This document shows, in pieces, positions 45,263 to 53,154 of a stretch of DNA of 64,000 nt; positions within the stretch are counted from its first letter, which is position 1, and the number at the start of each line of letters is the position of its first letter. Source of the stretch: Bacteroidales bacterium UBA7569. GTDB lineage: Bacteria; Bacteroidota; Bacteroidia; Bacteroidales; Paludibacteraceae. The translations under genes were made by a program, and so were the position numbers. The stretch lies in assembly GCA_002477945.1 (NCBI GenBank), contig DLLF01000028.1:7745-71744 (forward strand), in the 5' to 3' direction. Under the pieces are notes generated by a model. The model searched no databases and was not told the DNA's origin. It was given only the letters and a program-made list of their open reading frames with translations.

Positions 45263-45623
45263 TTCCTTGCAACAACTCATAGCCGACGGCAAAGAATATC
45301 TGCAACGGCGGGGCGACTTATGCCGTTTGGAAGCGGTGGACAAGTTGTCGGTTATCTTGGGATTGTTCTTTACGTTTCTGGTGCTGAGTCTTCTTCTGTT
45401 GGTTGCCATAGGTTATTTCTCTGTAGCCATTGTCAGCAGTTTGGCAACATATATGCCTCTGTGGACCGCCGGTTGCATTATGGGAGGCGCATTTGTGCTT
45501 CTTGCCATCGTTGCCTACCTGCTCCGCCGTCCGCTGTTCATCAACCCTTTGATCCGATTATTGAGCGGTATTTTGTTTCACACCCATGAAAAAAAGGAGG
45601 ACGAACATGAGACCACTGAATGA
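45246..45623 (+). CDS. Phage-holin-superfamily-like membrane protein (Actinobacteriophage holin 3-type)
   Basis: 125 residues with two membrane helices (about 35-60, LGLFFTFLVLSLLLLVAIGYF, and 75-95, GCIMGGAFVLLAIVAYLL) and a His/Glu-rich end HTHEKKEDEHETTE. Matches the Phage_holin_3_6 type found in cellular operons with YtxH, where it is not a lysis protein. Start at 45246 (MTTKRSSLQQL) lies inside the YtxH gene. Confidence 0.78.
   Translation: MTTKRSSLQQLIADGKEYLQRRGDLCRLEAVDKLSVILGLFFTFLVLSLLLLVAIGYFSVAIVSSLATYMPLWTAGCIMGGAFVLLAIVAYLLRRPLFINPLIRLLSGILFHTHEKKEDEHETTE
45594..45600 (+). promoter_or_regulatory. Canonical Shine-Dalgarno AAGGAGG
   Basis: AAGGAGG ends 6 nt before the ATG at 45607 and lies within the holin-like gene. 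Perfect sites are unusual in Bacteroidota; it fixes the start of the next gene. Confidence 0.65.
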
Positions 45624-45840
45624 GATGCGCACCCGAAGGGACATAGCACAACAGCGTATTCGCTTGCAGAAAGAGTTAAGACTCTACGAGAAAGCATGCA
45701 CAAAAGATGTAGATGATATACAAGAAGCATGGAGGAGTGTGGGACGGTTTTTCTCGTTCACCTCGTCATCGCTCAGTTATTTTCTGACAGGGATGTCGCT
45801 TGCAAGAAGGTTCTTCCAACGAAAGAAGCCGGCACACTAA
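45607..45840 (+). CDS. Small basic protein, third gene of the YtxH-holin unit
   Basis: 77 residues, Arg/Lys-rich N-terminal helix (MRTRRDIAQQRIRLQKELRLYEKAC) and a hydrophobic region FFSFTSSSLSYFLTGMSLARRFF. No recognised domain. It overlaps the holin-like gene by 17 nt and is preceded by a perfect SD, so expression is coupled to that gene. Probably a membrane-associated accessory protein; function unknown. A strong terminator follows. Confidence 0.7.
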   Translation: MRPLNEMRTRRDIAQQRIRLQKELRLYEKACTKDVDDIQEAWRSVGRFFSFTSSSLSYFLTGMSLARRFFQRKKPAH

Positions 45841-45883
45841 GCAGCAAGAAACGATCATGGTGCGCCATACACACGATGCTACA

Positions 45884-45930
45884 AACAAGAAAGGAGCCTG
45901 CCAATCATTTTGGCAGGCTCCTTTCTTGTT
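45884..45930. terminator. Bidirectional terminator
   Basis: Perfect 21-bp inverted repeat (45884-45904 and 45910-45930) with a TCATT loop, between convergent transcripts. Both ends are T-rich on their own strand (CTTTCTTGTT). Confidence 0.92.
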
Positions 45931-45953
45931 ACACAGAGCAGTATTTCGGTGCA

Positions 45954-48044
45954 TCATTTCAGCAGCGAGACACTCCGGTTGACAAATTTCGCCAATGCCT
46001 CACCTTTGAGTAATCCCGAAGCGAGCAGGGCGATGTCTATCAATTGCGGGATCTGTTCGCTATCAGCAGCAAAGGCCGCATAGACTTGCTTCTTCTGCTC
46101 GCGCAAAGCCGCCAACTCTTTTGTGCAAGTATCCACTGCATCTTTCTCTTCCTGAGTAAGTTCTTCCTCTTTCTTGCCTTTCTGTTGTTCCTGAAGCGTT
46201 TTCTCTTCATTCTTCTTTGCCTCCAATTGTTCATTGACAGGAGCGACCTTGGCATCGGTAGCAGCATGGATATCCTTCAGGAGCGACTGTATAAGCGGAT
46301 GGACCGTATTGATCACAAGATTATACTGGTCGGGCATTGTTCCATAGAACGACATACCTTGCTGATGTTGCGACATATCCTTCATACGGCGCATGAACTC
46401 GTTTTGCGTGAGGAAGACCGGGAGAGCCGTTTCTCCTACCGACTCGAACGAAACAAACATATTCACCTTGTCGGTCTTAGGCAGACATGATTCAAAGGCG
46501 AAACGCAACGCTTCGGCATCGGAATCGGACAAAGTGACCTTTGCTTTTTCCTCTTTCGGGATGAGGTTCTCAATCACATCGGAATCCACACGGACAAAGC
46601 GAACTGCCCCTTTTTTCTCGGAGCCATCGGCAGTATAGTCCGTATTTTTCTGCTCCGTTTGCGAAATGATATGCACATCCAGTTCCCCATTCATGAGCAG
46701 GACATCGTAACCTTTTTCTTTAGCACGCTGTATGTACGAATAGGACTCGTCAGGATCCTGCGTATATAAGCAGATCAGATTGCCATCTTTATCGGTCTGG
46801 TTCGCTTTGATTTTGTCCTTATATTCGCTGAACGTGAAGAACTCATGGTCTATATTTTCGTAGAGTGCAAAGTTGACGGCGCGTTCATAGAACTTCTCAT
46901 CGGACAGCATCCCGTACTGTATGAAGAGTTTGATGTCGTTCCATTTCTTGCAATAGTCCTCACGATTGTTTTTGAATATTTCCGTCAGTTTATCAGCGAC
47001 CTTTTTGGTTATGTGCGAGGATATCTTCTTCACATTCTGATCGGACTGCAAGTAGGAACGGGAAACGTTAAGAGGAATGTCGGGCGAGTCAATGACCCCA
47101 TGCAGAAGAGTGAGGTACTCGGGTACGATATTCTCCACTTCGTCGGTCACAAAGACCTGATTGCAATAGAGTTGTATCTTATTGCGGTGTACGTCAAGGT
47201 TGCTCTTTATCTTCGGGAAATAGAGAATACCCGTGAGGTGGAACGGATAATCCACATTCAGATGGATATGGAACAGCGGTTCGTCCATCTGGTTGGGGTA
47301 GAGTTCGTGGTAGAACTTCGAGTAGTCTTCTTCCGTAAGATCGGACGGTTTGCGTGTCCATGCCGGATTGGTATCGTTGATGACATTGTCTTCAGCGGTC
47401 TCCTGCTCGCGACCGTCTTTCCACTCTTTCTTCTTACCGAAGACGATCTCTACAGGCAAGAACTTGCAATACTTGGTGAGCAGTCCCTGTATTTTACTAT
47501 CCTCCAAGAAGTCAAGGTTTTCATCGTCAAGATGCAGCACGATGTCGGTACCCCGATCGGCTTTGATTGTCTCCTCCATTTCATAGACGGGACTCCCATC
47601 GCATGACCAATGGACAGCTTTTTCGTTTTCACGCCATGACTGCGAGAAAATCTCCACGCGTGTGGATACCATAAAAGCAGAATAGAAGCCTAAGCCGAAA
47701 TGACCAATAATGGCTTGTGCATTGTCTTTGTACTTATTGACAAATTCTTCGGCTCCCGAGAATGCGATCTGGTTGATATACTTATTGACTTCCTCCTGCG
47801 ACATACCGATACCGTGATCGGAGACAGTAAGTGTATGTTTTTCCTTGTCCAATTTGACGCGTACTTTAAGGTCGCCGAGTTCTCCTTTGAACTCACCGAC
47901 AGAAGCCAGCGTCTTGAGTTTTTGCGTAGCATCGACTGCATTAGAAATCAGTTCGCGCAAGAAAATCTCATGGTCGGAATAGAGGAACTTCTTAATGACG
48001 GGGAAGATGTTATCCGATGTTACCCCAATGTTTCCTTTTGCCAT
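45954..48044 (-). CDS. htpG: Hsp90-family chaperone HtpG
   Basis: 696-residue ATP-dependent chaperone. N-terminal GHKL ATPase motifs: LFLRELISNAVDA, VSDHGIGMSQEEV and GHFGLGFYSAFMV. The middle domain includes SRSYLQSDQNVKKISSHI; the dimerisation domain is at the C-terminus, preceded by a charged Lys/Glu-rich segment (residues about 625-655) larger than in E. coli HtpG. Length is typical for Bacteroidota. It follows dnaJ after 86 nt with only an imperfect promoter-like site (TACTTTCG, 48092-48099), so it may be read partly from the grpE-dnaJ transcript. Confidence 0.95.
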   Translation of the reverse strand: MAKGNIGVTSDNIFPVIKKFLYSDHEIFLRELISNAVDATQKLKTLASVGEFKGELGDLKVRVKLDKEKHTLTVSDHGIGMSQEEVNKYINQIAFSGAEEFVNKYKDNAQAIIGHFGLGFYSAFMVSTRVEIFSQSWRENEKAVHWSCDGSPVYEMEETIKADRGTDIVLHLDDENLDFLEDSKIQGLLTKYCKFLPVEIVFGKKKEWKDGREQETAEDNVINDTNPAWTRKPSDLTEEDYSKFYHELYPNQMDEPLFHIHLNVDYPFHLTGILYFPKIKSNLDVHRNKIQLYCNQVFVTDEVENIVPEYLTLLHGVIDSPDIPLNVSRSYLQSDQNVKKISSHITKKVADKLTEIFKNNREDYCKKWNDIKLFIQYGMLSDEKFYERAVNFALYENIDHEFFTFSEYKDKIKANQTDKDGNLICLYTQDPDESYSYIQRAKEKGYDVLLMNGELDVHIISQTEQKNTDYTADGSEKKGAVRFVRVDSDVIENLIPKEEKAKVTLSDSDAEALRFAFESCLPKTDKVNMFVSFESVGETALPVFLTQNEFMRRMKDMSQHQQGMSFYGTMPDQYNLVINTVHPLIQSLLKDIHAATDAKVAPVNEQLEAKKNEEKTLQEQQKGKKEEELTQEEKDAVDTCTKELAALREQKKQVYAAFAADSEQIPQLIDIALLASGLLKGEALAKFVNRSVSLLK

Positions 48045-48130
48045 AATTACAGTGTTTAGATTTTAGTATTATTCACAGGGCAGAGAGTCTGCGAAAGTAC
48101 GATACGACCTCTGGCAGACTCCATGCCGCA

Positions 48131-49288
48131 TTATTTTCCAAATAAGTTACGGAAGAAGTTTTTCCGGTCGGAAGATGTTGGTTTCACGTTGTCGGAAGCC
48201 GCCAACTGCTCCATCACTTTCTTCTCATCGCGTGACAAGTGTTCCGGGATATAGACTCCCACATTGATCAGCATGTCACCTACAGCATATTGGCGTCCAT
48301 ATTGGTCAATAGCAGGTAATCCTTTCCCGCGCAAACGCAACACTTTGCCGGGTTGGGTACCCGGTGCAATAGTAACCTTCACCTTGCCGGAAAGTGTAGG
48401 AATCTCGACCTGCCCACCCAATACAGCGGTAGGCACGGACAACAAGAGGTTGTAAACCAAATCGGAACCATCCCGCACAAAATCGGGATGTTCAACCTCT
48501 TCGACCAGTACCAACAAGTCGCCATTGACACCCCCTCTCGGAGCCGCATTTCCTTTTCCCTGCATAGTGAGTTGCATACCATCTACGACCCCTGCCGGGA
48601 TATGGATAGTAATCACTTCATCTGCACGCACGACTCCCTCGCCGCCACAATGAGTACATTTATTGCGGACGATCTTACCTTCTCCATGGCATACAGGACA
48701 CGCATCCTGCACCTGCATCATACCCAGCAGTGTGCGCTGCATTTTGACCACACGTCCCGTACCATGACACTGCGAACAGGTTTCGACCTGTCCGTCGGCA
48801 GCACCCGTACCATGGCAATCGGGACACGGGACCTGCTTTTTGATACGGATTTTCTTATCGACACCCGTAGCAATTTCTTCGAGGGTCAGTTTCACCTTCA
48901 CCCGAAGATCGCTTCCCCTCATCACACGCTGACCACCTGCACGGGAGGAAGAAAATCCGCCACCGAACAAGTCGCCAAGCCCGCTTCCGCCAAACAGATC
49001 GCCAAACCGCGAGAAGATATCCTCCATAGACATACCTCCACCGGAGAATCCCGCATCGCCCGTCATTCCCGCATGACCGAACTGGTCGTAGCGTTGCCGT
49101 TTCTGCGGATCGGACAACACTTCGTAGGCTTCCGCCGCCTCTTTGAACTTCTCCTCCGCTTCTTTATCACCCGGGTTCTTGTCGGGATGGTATTGTATGG
49201 CTTTCTTGCGATAAGCCTTTTTTATTTCGTCGGCTGTAGCGTTTTTATCAACGCCCAGCACCTCATAGTAATCTCTTTTTTCTGCCAT
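48131..49288 (-). CDS. dnaJ: Chaperone protein DnaJ
   Basis: 385-residue type I Hsp40 co-chaperone of DnaK. J domain with HPD (YHPDKNPGDKEAEEKF), Gly/Phe-rich linker, four zinc motifs CPDCHGTG, CSQCHGTG, CPVCHGEG and CTHCGGEG (residues about 155-225), and the C-terminal substrate domains. All elements are intact. It follows grpE after 27 nt. Confidence 0.97.
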   Translation of the reverse strand: MAEKRDYYEVLGVDKNATADEIKKAYRKKAIQYHPDKNPGDKEAEEKFKEAAEAYEVLSDPQKRQRYDQFGHAGMTGDAGFSGGGMSMEDIFSRFGDLFGGSGLGDLFGGGFSSSRAGGQRVMRGSDLRVKVKLTLEEIATGVDKKIRIKKQVPCPDCHGTGAADGQVETCSQCHGTGRVVKMQRTLLGMMQVQDACPVCHGEGKIVRNKCTHCGGEGVVRADEVITIHIPAGVVDGMQLTMQGKGNAAPRGGVNGDLLVLVEEVEHPDFVRDGSDLVYNLLLSVPTAVLGGQVEIPTLSGKVKVTIAPGTQPGKVLRLRGKGLPAIDQYGRQYAVGDMLINVGVYIPEHLSRDEKKVMEQLAASDNVKPTSSDRKNFFRNLFGK

Positions 49289-49315
49289 AAAACAAATCTC
49301 CTCTCAGGTGTTCCC

Positions 49316-49948
49316 TTAGTTTCCCACCACCACTTTTGCATAGCGAATCACCTTGTCCGCCAATTTGTAGCCACGTTGCGTGCAATCAATGACTTTGCCT
49401 TTTTGTTCGGGCGTTGGTGAAGGAATGGTTGTGATTGCTTCATGGAATTCCGTATCGAAATCGGCACCTTCTGTTTCGATAGGTTCCACTTGATGTTTTT
49501 TGAGGAATGAAAGGAACTTATCGTAAATAAGGTTTATTCCCTGCCGTACGGACTCCACATCATCCGTTTGCATCATTGCGGTTTTGGCCCGTTCGAAATC
49601 ATCCACCAACGGAAGCATATCTACAAAGATACGTTCTCCTGCCGTTTTCATGAGTTCCAATTTTTCCTTGTTCGTCCGCTGACGGTAGTTGTTGAATTCT
49701 GCCATCATCCGCAGATTCTTATCTGCCAATTCGGCACACTTCTGTTCCAACTCTGCAATCTGTTTTGCCATCTCTTCGTTTTCCTTTTCCTTGGATTCTT
49801 CCTCAATTTCCGGCTCAGCAGCATCGCACGCAGCCTCCTGCTGTCCGACTTTCTCATCGGGCTGTACTTGCTTTGCTTTCGGCATATTGCCGTCGGTTCC
49901 ACAATTTGTTGCAGTCATATCGTTTTTGTTTTTATTCTTCTTAGACAT
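49316..49948 (-). CDS. grpE: Nucleotide exchange factor GrpE
   Basis: 210 residues. The first 60 residues are charged and disordered, then a long helix (AKQIAELEQKCAELADKNLRMMAEFNNYRQRT) and the GrpE head with PLVDDFERAK, EAITTIPSPTPEQKGKVIDCTQRGYKLADKVIRYAKVVV. Promotes ADP release from DnaK. The frame is open to 50083, but that part is non-homologous and runs into a repeat array; MSKKNKNKND at 49948 is the start. Confidence 0.92.
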   Translation of the reverse strand: MSKKNKNKNDMTATNCGTDGNMPKAKQVQPDEKVGQQEAACDAAEPEIEEESKEKENEEMAKQIAELEQKCAELADKNLRMMAEFNNYRQRTNKEKLELMKTAGERIFVDMLPLVDDFERAKTAMMQTDDVESVRQGINLIYDKFLSFLKKHQVEPIETEGADFDTEFHEAITTIPSPTPEQKGKVIDCTQRGYKLADKVIRYAKVVVGN

Positions 49949-50069
49949 AGTTTCAATCGTATTAACCGCCTTGAAGCAGGCAAAAAGATTGCCAAAGGGG
50001 TATTCTGCCAGATTGGCAGGAGAGCATCCGTCACACGCCCATCTCCATTTCGCGGGTATTTTTCTTTCT

Positions 50070-50364
50070 CCATTAATGCCCACAAACGAGCCATTAAAGC
50101 ATTATCGGGTGCTATGGTTCTCCGTTAATCTCCGTCAATGAGCCGTTAATGGTGGTTACGGGCGGTGCGGTTATTCTCCATTAACAGCCATTAAAGCACC
50201 ATTAAAACCACTATAGTGTCATAGGTTCTCCGTTAATTGCCGCAAATTGGTCGTTAATCGGATTTTTGGCGTTCTCCATTAAAGACCACTAAAGATCCAT
50301 TAAAAAACATTATTCGGATGCTATGGTTCTCCGTTAATCTCCGTCAATGAGCCGTTAATGGTGG
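50070..50364. repeat. CCRTTAA-rich repeat array with a 46-nt direct repeat
   Basis: Many CCATTAA/CCGTTAA motifs in a 300-nt stretch upstream of grpE. A 46-nt sequence at 50110-50155 recurs exactly at 50319-50364, and a degenerate copy lies at 50218-50260. No gene is visible in 49949-50512. Confidence 0.75.
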
Positions 50365-50390
50365 AGCCAATAACTCAGTCAAATCCCGCT

Positions 50391-50434
50391 GAGAGGTCGA
50401 TCAGGGGTCGATGAGGTCGGCTTGAGGGGTCGTA
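50391..50434 (+). repeat. Dispersed intergenic repeat, copy D
   Basis: Exact core GAGGTCGGCTTGAGGGGTCG preceded by GGGGTCGAT, just downstream of the last gene of the surface operon. Confidence 0.75.
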
Positions 50435-50512
50435 GAAACATCACAAGCGGCAACGATCTTTATGTTACCTCGAATTTACGTCGCAGTTACAGGCGTTTAT
50501 CCCCCGAAGAGG

Positions 50513-51463
50513 TTAATTGGCAATACAACGACATGGATAATGTTTGCGGAAAGGAATCGTATAGCGGATTCCCACCTCCATGCCAACGAAAAGGGGGCAA
50601 TAAGATCCTCTAACCATTCCCGTTTGGAACAAAGAAGCGTATTGAGACATAAAAGCATGTGCCCGCACGGCTTCCGCAGATATGCTTTCCGCATCTTCAC
50701 GAAATCCCACAGGGAGGTTGCCTCCTGCCTGCACAGCGGTTTTGGAGTCGGCATAAACAGCATATTTCCCGACCAAATTCAAAGACAGATCCAAGTTGCG
50801 TGCAAGAGGAAGCAATACGCCTACTTTTGCCACCACAGAGACATATTTACCCCCATCGGGCAAGGTGCCATGCGGACGAAAGGATTTATTGCGATAGAAG
50901 CCATGCGTGTCCACATCATGGAGTGTAAGATTCCACGGGAGATAGGTCCCCGTATGTTCCAAATCACCCGATGCCCGATAGAATGCACGGAGACAGATGT
51001 CATATTCCGCACCGACACCAATCTGCACACGCACCATATTGGCAGGAATGGCGAACAGCAAAAGGAATTGGGGCGACAGAAACAGTTGCTGCTGCCGCTC
51101 ACGCCAGCGATAGAGAGAAAACGTGTGATTATACAGTTCGCCGTCGGTGTCGGTCACGCCCTGCCATGTTTGTTTTCCACTAAGTTTGACAGCCCCTCCA
51201 TAGCGAGAAAAGCCGCAGCCCAGCGACAAACCGAAGACGTGCGTAAAGAAGATATTGGCACCGATATAGGCAGAAGCGCCATAGTCACCTACATGGGAAG
51301 CCTCCAGACCCGGATATGCAGAGGAGGATGTTTTATGCCCCAATGAAGAATAACCCATCGCCACCGAAGCATCGAAAGATATACCCCGCACGGGATTTTG
51401 CGCCTGCACGGACGACAAGAAGAGAAGCATCAGGAGCAATATGCAACCAAGGATTTTTTTCAT
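50513..51463 (-). CDS. Outer-membrane beta-barrel protein, paralogue of the barrel in the OmpA fusion
   Basis: 316 residues with a signal peptide (KKILGCILLLMLLFLSSVQAQ). Alternating hydrophobic strands suggest a barrel. It aligns with the central part of the protein at 55095-56888: GVTDTDGELYNHTFSLYRW here against GDSDGELYNHLALTHDW there, and HTGTYLPWNLTLHDVDTHGFYR against HQGDYPQWGMLIKDQTDRDFYT. It lacks the STN and OmpA parts. Its start overlaps the preceding gene by 4 nt; last gene of the operon. Confidence 0.72.
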   Translation of the reverse strand: MKKILGCILLLMLLFLSSVQAQNPVRGISFDASVAMGYSSLGHKTSSSAYPGLEASHVGDYGASAYIGANIFFTHVFGLSLGCGFSRYGGAVKLSGKQTWQGVTDTDGELYNHTFSLYRWRERQQQLFLSPQFLLLFAIPANMVRVQIGVGAEYDICLRAFYRASGDLEHTGTYLPWNLTLHDVDTHGFYRNKSFRPHGTLPDGGKYVSVVAKVGVLLPLARNLDLSLNLVGKYAVYADSKTAVQAGGNLPVGFREDAESISAEAVRAHAFMSQYASLFQTGMVRGSYCPLFVGMEVGIRYTIPFRKHYPCRCIAN

Positions 51464-53154
51464 CGGAGCAATTGTTTTTCAGCAGACACAGAATGATCGG
51501 AATAGGTAGTAACCACGATACGCATATGCGGACTAATCCACCAGGACTGGCGAGACACAGGGAGTACATTGCCATTTCCAGGGTTGAGGTCAGCCGAACG
51601 AGTGAGATCTCCGAACTCGGCAGGGCAAGCCTCTACGACATCTCCAGAGTGCGTATACATGATGCAGTGGTATAAACCTGCCAATCCCTGCGGATTGTAG
51701 TAGAACTGTTCCGTTGCACCTGCTATCACCTCTCCATCATGATACCATTGATAAGATGTGTAAACGAGATCCGGATCGGGTACAAAAATCACATCTTTCC
51801 ATTTGGCATACATCTCGATACCGACACAGGGGACGGGACAGTGCGTCAGTGACAGGTTATAAACGGACAGAATACTATCGCACCCGAGAACACTTTTTGT
51901 GGTTTGCTGCCGAGAATCAGCCTTCGAGAATGACAGTCCCCGCCACAAAAGAGGGAAAGAAACGGTGTCACACACGAGCGTATCGAAAGTTACCTGAACG
52001 GGAACGACACCTTCGCAAGGATCGCACTCACGGGAAAGCACATTGAGGTTGTAGATAATGCTGTCGCACCCATGTTTGCTCATCACAATGAACTGCTGCT
52101 CGCCGAATTTGGTTATTTCGTATCCTCTCCACAGAACAGGGAAGGCGGTATTGAGACACAACGTGGTGTCGGCGGCGATTGTCTGCGGAGCGGGACAGGG
52201 CGGATCGCATGAATGAGGTTCGACGATAAAGACTGTCCGATAGACCACCGTATTGAGTACTGTGGTTGTTTTTTGGAACATAATGTCGTCCAGACAGAAA
52301 TCGTTGCCTCCTTCCGATGTATTTTTATCGAAGACTCCGATCATGACTTCCGAAGAAGCGACAGGTGCTTTCCAACGCACCTCCCGCAACTCCCACGAAT
52401 TGAGGGGGTTGGCATTTCCCAGGATATGGATTTTCCCGAGGTTCTCCGTTTTCCATGTATTGCCGGCATCCTTGTAGGAAATAACAAACTGCAATTGTGC
52501 GGGCTGGTTATTAGGACTTTTATTAGGATAGGCTGCCCAATAAGAGAACAAATAGACGGAGTCTTTCTCCAATATGAGTTTTGGATTATCGCGTGTTTCG
52601 GCTTTCCATGCATAACCACTCTTGCCTGCATCAAAAAGTGCGAAGTAGTTGCCACCATGCGGGCGTACAGCATAGAAATCTCTCCAGAACCAGGAGGCAT
52701 CGTGCGTAATTGTGTATAGATTTGATGCCCCTTGATGATTCAGATAATACTGGCTCGGATCCCAACCGGCATAAGTATAGTCAGAAGAAAAATTCGTCGG
52801 AGGGTTTGTTTCGAAATCTCCGTTTGCCATCAGATTATTGACTGCCAAGACTTCCGAATGGACGACATCACAGACATATTCAGCCGGTTCAGTTGCCACG
52901 ATAATGATGGAACGTGCTTCACCGCTGAGCGTATCATTGATGACCTTATTGCCTTTCTTTGTCTGTACCCAGAGATAGTGTTCGGACTGCGTTGTCATTT
53001 GAGAAGACTTGAGAGCCACCTTACTGCCTATACAAGGAGAAGGGATTCGGACCGTGTCAGTGGGTATAGCAGGTGTGTCTGCCCATACAAAAACAGGCAG
53101 ACACACCGAGAATAAAAGTCCGAACTTAATATAGCGAGACAATCTATCCATCAA
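51460..53154 (-). CDS. Secreted surface protein with jelly-roll-like module, Cys repeats and Ig-like end
   Basis: 564 residues. Signal peptide up to about residue 25 (LLFSVCLPVFVWA). A module of about 170 residues runs from NLMANGDFETNPP to GNDFCLDDIMFQ. Two tandem repeats of about 55 residues follow, each with Cys, FPxLWRG and a GCDSI motif, a type found in Bacteroidota adhesins. An Ig-like segment with YQWYHDGEVIAGATEQFYY and the end TYSDHSVSAEKQLLR close the protein. No catalytic site seen. Paralogue of the neighbouring gene at 53151; start overlaps that gene by 4 nt. Confidence 0.72.
   Translation of the reverse strand: MMDRLSRYIKFGLLFSVCLPVFVWADTPAIPTDTVRIPSPCIGSKVALKSSQMTTQSEHYLWVQTKKGNKVINDTLSGEARSIIIVATEPAEYVCDVVHSEVLAVNNLMANGDFETNPPTNFSSDYTYAGWDPSQYYLNHQGASNLYTITHDASWFWRDFYAVRPHGGNYFALFDAGKSGYAWKAETRDNPKLILEKDSVYLFSYWAAYPNKSPNNQPAQLQFVISYKDAGNTWKTENLGKIHILGNANPLNSWELREVRWKAPVASSEVMIGVFDKNTSEGGNDFCLDDIMFQKTTTVLNTVVYRTVFIVEPHSCDPPCPAPQTIAADTTLCLNTAFPVLWRGYEITKFGEQQFIVMSKHGCDSIIYNLNVLSRECDPCEGVVPVQVTFDTLVCDTVSFPLLWRGLSFSKADSRQQTTKSVLGCDSILSVYNLSLTHCPVPCVGIEMYAKWKDVIFVPDPDLVYTSYQWYHDGEVIAGATEQFYYNPQGLAGLYHCIMYTHSGDVVEACPAEFGDLTRSADLNPGNGNVLPVSRQSWWISPHMRIVVTTYSDHSVSAEKQLLR

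Noticed and set aside
45246..45623. Prophage remnant suggested by the holin-like gene
   Set aside because: This holin-like family occurs in cellular YtxH operons; no other phage gene is present.
49949..50083. N-terminal extension of GrpE
   Set aside because: Runs into the CCRTTAA array and is not similar to GrpE.
50110..50364. CRISPR array
   Set aside because: Only two exact copies of a 46-nt unit, no regular spacers, no cas genes nearby.
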